A DNA stretch of 64,000 bases. Origin: Paguma larvata. Its lineage: Eukaryota > Chordata > Mammalia > Carnivora > Viverridae. Positions 37,001 through 49,600 of the stretch are shown in pieces (positions within the stretch are counted from its first letter, which is position 1; every line of letters begins with the position of its first letter). The position numbers and the translations under genes were made by a program. A model generated the notes under the pieces. The model saw only the letters and a list, made by a program, of their open reading frames with translations, was not told where the DNA came from and did no database searches. Location: the NCBI GenBank assembly GCA_030068075.1, contig CM057834.1:92273119-92337118 (forward strand), read 5' to 3'.

Positions 37001-40000
37001 TCGGCACGGTCAGGATGATGTTGTCCGTGGCCAGCTCTCCCCAGGGACCTGGGTTCTCCTGGACGCGCCTCTTCCACTCCTCCTGCGAGGTCTCCCCTGG
37101 GAAGAGAGGCCGCGGGGCTAGAAACTCGCTCTCCCAAATCCCTTATGTGAAAACATACAACCTGAGCCCGGGAGACCAGCAAGGTCATGAACAACCACAT
37201 CCCCTCTCTGTCCTTGTGTGAAGTCCCGCCCCACAAATGTGGTTTGGTCCTTATCTCTTTGGCTCTACCAACCCGAGTGTCTCTTCTACACCGAACGGCC
37301 CCAGAGGCCCTCCTCACCCGGCCATCCCGTTCCCTCGGGGGCGTACCCCGCGGCTTCCACTCACCCAGCTTGTAGTACGGGGCATGCACGGCCCCCTTCA
37401 CAGTGATGGGCACGGAGCCCAGTTTGCTGCTCTGAGGCACGATGATGTAGAGGAGGCCGCCCCAGAGGCAGGTGATGGACTTCGTGGGCTTGTCCAGGCA
37501 GCACCGGTTGATCACGAGCGGGCCTCGGAACAGCTTGCTGGCTCTGGTCAGGTCATCCGTGTGGCAGCCGATCTGTATCTGGAGCAGAGAGATCCCCCCA
37601 GCCCAGAGTCACCGCGGGGAGTGTGCGGATGGAAAGGGAGGGCTCCCAGGGAGCAGGGACAGTCAGGATCACTGGGCCATGACCCCACGCAAGCCCAGCT
37701 TTCCCACCATTTATGAACCGTGTGTGCTAAACCCATGCAATTCCATCATTCCTTGGGGCTGTGTGGACCGAACCCCATGTAAACGTTGTCTCAGGGTTGC
37801 TGAAATGAGGGGTGCCAGGTGTAACCCCCAGGGTAATGCTGAGGAGGGCCGACTCCCACAGGGGGCCCCTGGCTGTCTCTGAATCCCACAGAATCCTGGG
37901 TTGCCTATTTCACTATTCTGGCATTGGCAGTGGAGCAGAGGGGATCTTGCTGGGTCTGCCTTCTGCTGACTAGAGAGGAGGCCCGGTGGGAGGCAGCTTG
38001 TCTGGCTGATAACCTGGAGGATGGACTCAGTTCCTCCCGTTCTCCAGGGCCCCCATCCTGGGCAAATGGAGCAGTCCCTGTACTTGGCAGAGTCCTGGGA
38101 TGGTTCTCCCAGGCTGATGCTGGAAAGTTCCAGGAGAGGTAAAGGCACAGAACAGACCCTATGTGTCACAATGACTCTCAAGGGGGATTGAGCGGGATGG
38201 CTATTTAATTTGTGAATAGAGTGTGTGTGTGTGACAGCGACAGAGCTTAAGGTGGACCAGGGAGGCAGGAACAGTCTTCGGTGTCACAGGGAAGAAGCAG
38301 AAAGTCCTTGGGCTGCAGTGGGAGATTAGATGGGCTCGGAAAGGGAACTGAGGTTGACTGAGCATAACTGCATGCCAGGGCGCCCTCCATGTGGTGCCTT
38401 GTTTTATTTTATTTTAATGGAAGTATTTTATTTTTAAAATCTTTATTATTATTATTTTTAAGTAGGCTCTGTGTCCAATGTGGGGCTTGAACTCATGACC
38501 CTGAGATTGAGAGTCGCTTACTTTACCGAGTGAGCCTGCCAGGCGCTCCTGTCTTATTCTCCCACTGCAGGACATAAGTGAAAAGCACAAAACTCGAGAG
38601 CCAGCCGTTGGCTGGCTTGGAGTCCTGGGCTCTGCAATGCATCAGATCTACTGACTGACTGAAGTATAGCTGACACACACAGTGTTGCATTAGTTCCAGG
38701 TATACCAGATCGGTATTTTTAATCCATCTGCCCCTCAGTCTCTCATCCTTAAAATGGGATAAAAGTACATGGCCAACAGGGCTTTTAATTGGCAACCATG
38801 AAAGCAAGGACCTCTGGCTTCTGTGTCACACGTGAGTTGGGGCCCAGCCTCACCTTCAGATCAGCAGAGGCCGCCGCTTCAGGCAGTGAGACCTCTATGA
38901 TCTGCCTTCCGGGAATGTAGAGGCCAGTGCTCATCCAGCAGTATCTGGTGCCTGCCAACACACAGGGAGGGCAGACTTTATCCCTCGTCCGAGACGCCAT
39001 CTCCATCCAGCGTACTCACAGCCCCTTCCCTTCTGGAGCTCCACCCGCTGGCTCTCTTCATGCCGCCCTGACTCAGGTGCTTAAATGTCACCTAAAACCC
39101 CAGCCCCCATCTCCTGGAAAGTGCATGGCCAAGGGTGGAGATGGCCTCCTGAGGCCATCAGACCCCATCCTCACAGCCCCGCATGCTGAGTCCTCCCTCT
39201 CCGCGCCCCCGTTCCTTACCTGGATTGTTGCAGTTGACATCAACGGTGATAGGAGATTCCGAGGGGCGCAGATAGGGACTGCTGTACATGTCTTCAATTT
39301 CTGGCACTAACAGAGAGAGGTCGCTTCCCGAGTGGGCCAGCCCAGTGGCCAGGGAGAGCATAGCACCCCTGCAGCAATCATTGATAACGGGGTTCTCTCG
39401 GGTTGCTACTGGGAGCCGATAGCGACTCAGCAGTTTCCTCAGGAGCCGGTGCACAGACATGTAGGCAGGGATCTCCTCTGCGGGGATCTGGAGGAAGGCT
39501 GCCCCGTCTGGCCCCAGCTTTGCCAGCCAGCCCTTTTCCACATTCCCTCTCTTCCGGCCCATTATGACCTGGAACTCGGCCAGAGTGGAGCGGAAGTGAT
39601 AGGTCCGGATCCCCGCTTTGGGAGTACGGAAGGGCCCCGGATTGAGGCTTTGGCTTGTGATGCTGATGCCAAAGGGGTTGAGGAGGAGGTTTCCTGGGAA
39701 CCGAGCCAAAGGGGACACTCCAGGGTTCTTGAAGGCCCACCACCAGGCTTGGGCTCCAACAAACAGTCCCCCGCCCTCTGCTACGAACTCCTGCAGCTCT
39801 TTGACCCCCACATCGCTCACGGGTTCAAAGCAATAGACACTCGCGTCGCTGGTCAGATTGGGCTCAATGCTGGCGTCTATGCCTCCCACTGCGAGCAGGC
39901 CGCTCAGTGTCCTCAGTTCTGTCTGCACCACGATCTTGCCTCTGCGGCCCCCGTCCAGCCAGCGCACGGCATTGAGCAGAAAGGGGCCCAGTTTGCCAAC

Positions 40001-40620
40001 GGTGAATAATACCTTGTGGCCGGTCACGACCACCCGGCCCCGGCCGTAGCGGGCAGCCGCTATGACACAGCCATGGTAGGAGTCTAACCCCAGGGGAAAG
40101 GCTAGAGCCCCGTGCACCAGCAGCTGGGACGGGAAGCAATCCGAGTTGGTGATGTCCAGCTCTGAAATCCCGTGCAGGAGCTCGTCTCTGTCCTCGGAGA
40201 GGTCATCCTCACAGCTGCAAAAGACACAAGTGTTCTCCATTCAAAGCGCGGCCACAGGAAGCCCCGGGAACCGCACCCAGCATACAGCAAGCGGCAGCTT
40301 TCCTAATATGATCACTTCCAGCTCTCACGGGGTGGCTGGGAGAACACGGGGGCACATCTGACCGCCCTGGGCACGGAGGCTGGTCGGAGGGAAGACGGGG
40401 ACATTAATTCTGCTCTGCTCATTCTTGAAGACAGTTTCTCCAACACAGGGGCGCATGGGTGGCTCTGCCGGCTAAGGGTCCTGCTTTTGATTTCAGCTCC
40501 GGTCATTATCTCCTGGTTGATGGGATCGAGCCCGATGTCGGGCTCTGCACTAATAGCTCAGAGCTTACTTGCGACTCTCTCTGACCTCTCTCTCTGCCTG
40601 CCCCCCCCACTTGTGACTGT

Positions 40621-40655
<35 letters not shown>

Positions 40656-43600
40656 ATAAATAAGCCTTAAAAAAAACACAAAACAAATTTATTTAAAAAA
40701 CCCAAAGTCTCCAAAGGAAATCTCAAAAGAAGGCTTGCTGTGTTTACCCAATATGATATCTTAAATATTCTAGATTTAAGTGTTTATTTCAGCCTTTTGC
40801 ACATTATATAAATGACTGGGAAATCATGTTTTTATTCTCATAAAGAGCCCATTCGCAGGTTCCATGCAGGCAATTTTCTGCAAACAAAGTCAATGGAGAG
40901 CTGAGTTGGTGGCACCACTATTACCTCAAAAGGTGGCGCAGGGGAGCTGACTGGTTTCAACTCGAGTGAGACCCTCCTGTTGCTTGAACCCAGAAGGATT
41001 GACTGTTGACACCCAGCACTCCACCCGTTCACTGCCGGCTCACCGGAGTGCCATCCACGCTCTAAGGGGTTTCTCAGCACCATCTTATACCCGTCTGTGG
41101 GTAATGGACCTCTGTAACCTCAGGATACCCGTAACCCCCAAACAGGAGATGCAACCCTGGCTACTTAGTGGGATCATGAGGGGGTAAGAGGCGGAGAGCT
41201 CGAGACCCCAGAACCGGCTGTGCCACTTCTGTTAGGTAAAGGTAGCTGCCAGGACACACTGGGAAACAGGAGCCAGGTGGACGGCAGGTTTGTGTCGTGT
41301 TCTCTGTGGCTGGGAGAACTCCAGGTAACCCATGGGGAGACAGAGGTGCTCTCAGCCTTTCCTGGAGACAAGGTATCAGTCTAGTGACTCTCCAGCTCCT
41401 TGAAGTACCAGCCTCTGAAATCATTCAAAGAGCTCTTCTTGCTCTGATTCAAGTCTACCCAGCCACCTTGTGATTATAATCTTGCTTCTGATTCTGATGA
41501 TCACCTGCCCAAACAGGCCAGGCCAAGCAGAATGTTCTAGTTTTGTGACATGTCTTTTTCTCAAGCAATATCTTGGGCAGTCTATCTTTAATTTGGTGAT
41601 TCTAAAATTTAAAATATTAATTAAAAATTTTTATTACTTTATACATGCATATAAAATTAAATGTTAAATATGTTTAAATTCTTATAAGAAGGAGTTCTGT
41701 TTATAAATTTCATGCAGTTACTTTACAAATGAAATCAGTGAAGAGGTAGGTAACTGTGTTTTATTTTTTAAAATTTTTTTAACGTTTATTTATTTATTTT
41801 GAGAGAGACAAAGACAGGATGGGTGGCGGAGGGGCAGAGAGAGAGGGAGACAGAGAATCCCAAGCAGGCTTCGCTGCCAGGACAGAGCCCGATGCGGGGC
41901 TCAAACCCAAGAAACTGTGAGATCATTACCTGAGCTGAAACCAAGAGTCAGATGCTTAACTGACTGGGCCACCCATGTGTCCCTGTGTTTTAGATTAATA
42001 CACTGGCATCAAGGTTTATACAACTAGCCTATTATGACAAGGCGGGAGATACCGAATGTGCAAACTTGAAGCCCAGACACTGAGTCACTAGAACCTCATC
42101 CAGACAATGGCCCAGGTAAGGTCCTGCTCATGCTAAGCCGGGGGTCATCCTCAGAGTTACATCTAATAGCCATGACTTCTATGCAGGGGGAGATAAATCT
42201 TTGGTTCATAAACTGAAAATCTGAATTGGATTTTTACTTCTCTTTACCATTCTCTTCTGAAATGAAACAAAAGTTTTAAAATCAGAATCAATCCCTGATA
42301 ACAGGTGGGTTTGGAGAAGGGCACAATCAATAAACTGGGCCAGTGAGAAATTTATAGAAAATGGAAATCAAATGGAATCAGACTGATCAGGAACCCTTGA
42401 AAACAGGAGAATCTGGGACTGCATTTGTGTGAAAGAAAAAGACAAGAGAACAGAAAGCGTAGGGAGTATTATTTGTCCTGAGAAAATGCACTTCAGTAAC
42501 CAATAATGACAAATCTAGAATTTCAATGCCGTCTAACATTTAAATAAATAAGAATCACTGAATATTTGAGAAAAAGTAACACCATGAAAGAGAAGCACGA
42601 AACCAACCAGAGGAAACCAACACTCCAGTAACAGTGATAAATGAAGAAGAAAGTACTAAATAAATATTGTACATTATTGGAGAGTTGAGATGACATATTC
42701 TCTCTCTCACAAAAAAAAAAAAAAAAAAGAACAGGCTGCTCTAAAGTCAGGACTGCCCAAATGCAAGCAGGGTAAATGAGAGGAGGTGCGGGATCTAGCT
42801 GATTACTGAGAAGATAATGAACCTCGAACATGAAGAAAAGCCTTGAAGGCTGCCGGAAAGAAAACAACGCAAAAGAGAATCAAGTTCCCGAAAAACAAAG
42901 TGTTTGAGGGCAGTGAAGACCCTCTGATGACCCACACAGTCACCTGAAACTCTTCGTTGGCACGTGGAAACGCTGATACCGCATCAAGGGTTTACGAAAA
43001 TGTCCCACTCATGAAAGTCTTCCCCAAAATGTACCTGAGGTTACTCTGCAGGTCCAGGAAAAGAAAAACAAGTACAACAGAGAAACAAACTGGCTTCACA
43101 AGGCAGTGGCGAGCGTAGATACCAGTGTAATTTATAACTAGTGCTGAGAAAGTGCTGAGAAAGGTCTTCTGACACTCGCTCGGTTGCTAAGAAAGAATCC
43201 CACGTTAGCAGAGCCATGATGTGAAAACAAACTAAACTTGAGGCAAAACCAAATTGGAACCAAGGTACCAAATGATTCCAACAAAACATCGGAGGTAGAG
43301 GGTGAGCACGGAAGTGTGAGAAAGAGACAAATGACGTTCTTAATTTGGAGACGTAGATTATAAAAACTAGTTAAACCTCAACTCAGATCTAAAAATAGAA
43401 AGCTTACTAAAACAGTAGAGGCAACACTGTAAACATGGCTATTAGTGAATAATAAAGGCGGCATTTCGTATTACTGGGAAAAGACACTTTCATAAATGTT
43501 GGGACGACTGAATAGGCATTTGGGAAAAGATAAAATGGATACTCCATCACACAACACCCAAGGCAAGATTCCAAATGCGTCAGAGAGGTAATTTTAAAAA

Positions 43601-46600
43601 GGAAACCACCCAAGTACTAGAAGAAACCAAGAGTGATATCTCATAATCTAGATGTAAGGAAAGTCTTCCTAACTATGACACCAAATCAGATGTATTAAGA
43701 GAAAAGATTGATAAAATTAGCTACATATGCATTTTTGAATGGCAAAAATACTAAGTACATTAAACAAAACAAAAATGCTCTAATCACAGATAAAAGATGA
43801 ATATTCCTAATCTGTAAAGAACTCTTAAAATGAGAACAAAAACACATCCAAAAATGGGCAAAACATGTGAAAAGACAGTTTGCAACAAAAAAACCCAAAT
43901 GACTCTTAACACACACTGATTTACTTATAGAAAAAAGAATGCAGGGGCGCCTGGGTAGCTCAGTCAGTTAAGTGTCCAACTCTTAGTTTTGACTCAAGTC
44001 ATGATCTCGTGGTTCACGGGTTCGAGCCCCTCTTTGGGCTCTGCGCTGACAGTGCAGAGCCTGCTTGGGATTCTCTCTCTCTCTCCATCTCTCTCTCTGC
44101 ACCTCTTCTGCTAATGCTCTCTCTCTCTCTCAAAGTAAATAAACTTAAAAAAAAAGAATGCAAATTACAATTGTATTGGAATATCATTTCCCAGCTATCA
44201 GGCTGGCAAAACTTCAGAAGTCTGATAACTGTTCCGTTAGAATTGTGTCAGGAAACAGGCATTCTCTTTCCACTGCTGGTGAGAATGCCAAGTGGTACAA
44301 CCCAACACAGAGATGAATTTGGCAGTTTCTAACAAAAGTATGCATACATTTACCCTTTGACCTGGCAATTTTATCTCTAGAAAATTAGCCAAAAGGCACA
44401 ATTCCAATAAAATGAAAACACTTAACACAAAGTTATCCATTGCAACTTTATGATAGCAAAAAAAATGAAAGCTACATGAATGTCCATACATTCGACGTTG
44501 TTTGAATAAACTATAGTGTACTCACAGAGATGAACAGAATGCCACTATGGAAAAAAAATAAGGGAGATTTCTAAATATCGTCAAAGAATAATTATCAAGA
44601 TATATTAATTTAAAAAAAGCAGGGTATAAAAGAGTATTCATAGTATGCTTCCTTAATTTGTGAAATACTGGGCACAATATGTATCCACACACACACTGTT
44701 GCAAAAAGAAACACGGAAGGAATAGTCAAGAAATTAATGAAATCGGTTATTATACAGGGATGGGAACAGATTACAAACAGAGGAAAAAGAGAATGAGAGG
44801 GTTGTTTTTTTTTCTGGCTTTAAACATCAATTTAAAAAATCAGGCTTTATTCTTTTTAAAGCACTTCTTCATCTTTTTGTTGTTGTTGTTGTTTTGTTTT
44901 TAAATGGAGGCTCCATGCCCAATACAGGGCTTGAACTCATGACCCTGAGATCGAGAGTCTCAAGCTGTACTGTGTGAGCCAGCCAGGGGCCCCTAGAGCA
45001 GTTTTAGGCTCACAGCAAAACTGAGGGAACGTACACAGGTTTCCCATATACTCTGCTCCCACACACGCACAGCCTCCCCTATTACCAATAGTACATCTGT
45101 TACGCTCAAACCTACATTAGCACATTATCACCCAAAGCCCATAGTTCACATTAGGGTTCACTTTTTAAAAAAGTTTTTAAAAATATTTATATTTTAGAGA
45201 GGGAGAGAGCATGAGTGGGGTAAGGGCAGAGAGAGAGGAAGACAGAATCAGAAGCAGGCTCCAGGCTCTGAACTGTCAGTACAGAGCCTGATGTGGGGGC
45301 CGAACCCAAGAACCATGAGATCATGACCTGAGCTGAAGTCTCAGGCTTAATCAACTAAGCCACTCAGGTGCCACTAGGGTTCACTTTTGTGGTACATCCT
45401 GTGGGTTTGGACAAAGGTATGATGACATGTATCCATAATCATGGTATCATACAGACTATTTCCACTGCCCTAAAAATACTCTGTGTTCTGCTTATTTATC
45501 CTCTCATCTTGCCCCTGGCAACCCCGGATCTTTTTACTGTCTCCATAGTTTTGCCTTTTTCAGATGTCATCCAGTCATAATCATACATTAATCATGCACC
45601 GAAGGCTCCTCCATGTCTGTTCATGGCTTATTAGCTTATTTCTTTTTAGCATTGAATAGTACTCCATTGTCTGAATGTACCGCAATTTATTTATTCAGTC
45701 ACCCCCTGAAGAACATCCTGGCTGCTTCCATGTTTTGGCAATTATGAACACAGCTGCTACTAATATCCACGTGCAGGTTTTTGTGTGACGTAACTCCTTT
45801 GGGTAATAGCAAGGAGTGTGACTGCTGGACCGTATGGTGAGAGTGGTTTAGTTTTGTAAGAAACTGTGAAACTGTCTTCCAAAGTGGCTGTGCCATTTCG
45901 CATTCCCATCAGCAATGAATGAGAATTCCTGTTCCTCCACATCCCTCATCAGCATTTGATGGTGGTGTCGATGTTTTGGATTTTCAGTGTAGTGACACCT
46001 CCTTGTTTGACTCTGCATTTCCCCGATGACCCGTGATGTGAAGGGTCCTTTCATAGGATTATTGTACATCTGTATGTCTTATTGTGAGGAAGGTCTTTGG
46101 GCCATTTTATTTTATTGGATTGTTTTCTTATTATGATTTTAAGAGTTCTTTTTATATTTTGGATAATAATAGTTTATCATATGTGTCTTTTGCAAATGTT
46201 TTTTCCCAGTCTGTGGCCTATGTTCTCATTCTCTTGACATCGCTTTTTGTAGGGAAGAAGTTTTCAATTTTAATGCAGCCTAGCCTACTCATGATCACTT
46301 TTTATGTTTCCTTGGTAATATAGCTAAAAAGTCATAGCCATATTCAAGGTCATCTAGGATTATTTCCTATGTTATCTACTAGGAGTTTCATAATTCTGTG
46401 TTTTACATTTAGGTCTGTGATCTATTTTGAGTATTTATGAAAGCTATAAGGTCTTTGCCTAGGTTCATTTTTTTGCCTGTGGATGTCCAGTTCCAGCATC
46501 ATTTTTGAAGACTTCCTTTGCTCCAGGGTATTGCCTTTGCTCCTCTGTCAAAGATCAGATGACCAGATTTATGTGGGTCTATTTCGGGGCTCTCTATTCC

Positions 46601-49600
46601 ATTCGGTTAGTCTGTTCTTTCATGAATACCACACTCTTTTCTCTTTTGATTACTATGGCTGTATAGTGAGTCTCGAGTATAGTGAATCCCACTTTGCTCT
46701 CCTCTGATATTGTGTTGAATATGCCAATTTTGAAAAATTCAACTTCCCAGATGTGATAAAATCCACCCATTTACAGTGTACATCTTGATGAGATTTCATT
46801 ACATTTATACACTTGTATAAGTACAATAAAAATACATAACATTTCCATCACCACATACAGCTATCTTTTGCCCTGTTTCAGTCAGTTCAGTCCTGAGGCC
46901 ACCAGTGACATGCTGGCTTTCAGTGAAGATTAGATCTGCCTTTTCTAAAGTTTCATATAAACGGAGTCACAAAGTAGATACTCTTGCATTTGGCTTCTTC
47001 CACTTAGAATACATTTTTGAGAGCCATCTATATTATTAAGCCTATTAGTAATCTATCCCTTTTTTTTTTTTTTTCCCACTGCTGAGTAGTATGCCCCTGG
47101 GTGGATATGTCACATTTTGTCTGTAATATGTCCATTCATCTGTTGATGAACATTTGGGTAGCTCCCAGTTTGGGGCTTGCTGCCATGAACACTGATGTGC
47201 AAAATTTTTGTGTGGACATGTTCTCCCTTCTTCTGGATAAATACTTAGGAATGAGATGGCTCAATGGTATGGGAAGAGTACGTTTAAATTGATAAGAAAT
47301 CGCCAAGCTGTTTTCCAACTGTGGATTCCCAAAAGTAATGTATGAGAGTTCCAGTTGCTCCACATTCTTGCCAACACTTCGTGTTAGTCTTTTTAGGAGC
47401 GGTTCTAGTGGGGTGTATGGTATCTAATTGTGACTTTAATTTGCATTTCTCTGTTCACTAATGATATTGAGAATCTTTTCATGGGCTTACTGGTCTTTCA
47501 TAGCTCATCTTCCGTGAAGTATGTTAAAATATTTTGTCCTTTTATTTTTTTATTGGATCGTTTGTCTTCTTATTGAAATGTATCCTGAGTGCAAGTCTAT
47601 TGCCAGATATAAATACTACAAATAATTTTTCCAGTCTGTAGCCTGCCTTTTTGTTTTCTTTCTTTTCTTTTTTTTAACCTTTTTGTTTTCTTAATATTAT
47701 ATACTGAACCATAGAAGTTATCAAAAAAATTTTTTTGATGAAGCTCAGTTTATCAATCATTTCCTCTTATGACTCATGTACTTTTTCTGTCCAATCTAGT
47801 CCATCTTTGCCTACCCCAAGGTCACATATAATCCCCCCGTGCATTCATTTAGAAGTTTTTGACAAAAAAAGAAAAAGAAAGAGAAAGAAAGGAAAGGAAA
47901 GGAAGGAAGAGAGGAAGGGAGGAAGGGAGGAAGGGAGGAAGGGAGGAAGGGAGGAGGAGGAAGGAAGGAAGGAAGGAAGGAAGGAAGGAAGGAAGGAAGG
48001 AAGGAAAGAAAGACGGTTTTAAATGTTAGCCCCTGCATGTAGGTTCCAATCTTTTTAGTTATTTGTTTTGTATGGAGCAGGAGAGTGTCAGGATTCACCT
48101 TTTCTCTGTAAGGGCATACATTTACTCCAGAGCTGTACGTTGAAAAGATTGAGCACGGATCTGTGAGTCTATTTCTGAACCATCTGTAGTCTGTTTCACT
48201 GATCTGTAAGGCTATTCCACTGCCATTACCACAATATCTTGATTACTTTAGCTTTCTAGTAAGTCTTGAACTTAGGTTATATTAGTTCCTTTCATATGCA
48301 TTAATTTTAGAGTCCATTTGAACTTTGGTTGGGATTGCATTAAATCTATGTCATTTGGGGGAAAACTGACATCTTAAACTTACTGAGGGTTCTGATTCAT
48401 CAATCTGGTATATTTCTCCATTTCTTTAGGCTTTACTTAATTTCAGCGATATTTTATAGTTTCAGGATACAGGTCTTAGAACATTTCGTTCACTTTATTC
48501 ATTGGTATTTCATGATTCAGGGACCTATTTTATTTGATATTGTATTTTTTTTAACTTCAATTGCCAGTTTTTGGCTGCTAGTATATAAAAGTGTAATTGA
48601 TTTTTGTTTATTGACCTTGTATCCTGCAGCCTTGCTAAATTCATCTATTATAGTGCCTTTTTTTTTGTAGTTTTAAAGAATTTTTTTTTACACAGATCTC
48701 ATGTTTTCTGCTAAAAAACATAGCCTTCTTTTACTGGCCTCACTGCACTGGGTATGGCCTTTAGTACACTGTTGAATAGAAGCAATGAGAGCAGGCATCC
48801 TTCCTTGCCTTGTTTTCAATTTTAGGGTATTTCGCTATAACGCATGTTCTTAGCTATAGCTTTTTCAAAGATGATTCTTACAATATTGAAGAAGTTCCTT
48901 TTTATTTCTAGTTTGCTGAAATATTATCATGATTTGGTAGTGAATTTTGTCAAATGCTTTTGTGTGTGTGTATGCACTTATGTCCCAAATTATATGGTTT
49001 TCTCATTCATTCTGTTAATATTGTGAATTACTTCCATATTGGAATGTTAAACCAGGATAAGCCATACTTGGCTTAAAGGATGTAGTATCCTTTTTATATA
49101 TTACTTTTATTCTTTTTACACAATTTTATTAAGAATTTTTGAATCGGCATGAGGGACACTGTGCTGTAGTTTTCCTCTGATGTCTTTCTCTGGTTTTGGT
49201 ATCAGAGAAATACTGGTGTAATAAACTAAGTTGCAAAAAGTTTTCTCCTTTTCTACTTTCTTGAAGAGTTTATGTAGGGTTAGTATCTTTTGTTCTTTGA
49301 ATGTTTGATAAAATTCATCAGTGAAGCTGTCTGGGTCTGAAATATTTTTTATTGTTTTTTTCTTTTTTCTTTTTTTTCCCCAATGTTGTTGATTTTAAAT
49401 AAAATTTTTATTTTAAAATAAGAAAACCATTAAAGTAGCAAATATAGTACTGAGTTCCTATATATCCTTCACCCAGTTTTCCTAACGTTAACATGTTACA
49501 CAATCATGGTACATTTGCTAAGAAGTCGAAATTGGTAAAATGCTGTTAACTCCAGACTCTACACAAATTTCACCAATTTTCCCACTGATATTTTCTAGGA

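Noticed and set aside
39332..40009. 225-codon plus-strand open frame
   Set aside because: It is the complement of TCAF1 coding exon 2; long antisense frames over coding exons are common.
47861..48015. Possible CRISPR-like array
   Set aside because: Simple purine repeats without unique spacers, in a mammalian genome.
47735..48098. Open frames rich in Lys/Glu/Gly or Pro/Ser/Phe
   Set aside because: They are translations of the purine-rich tandem repeat.
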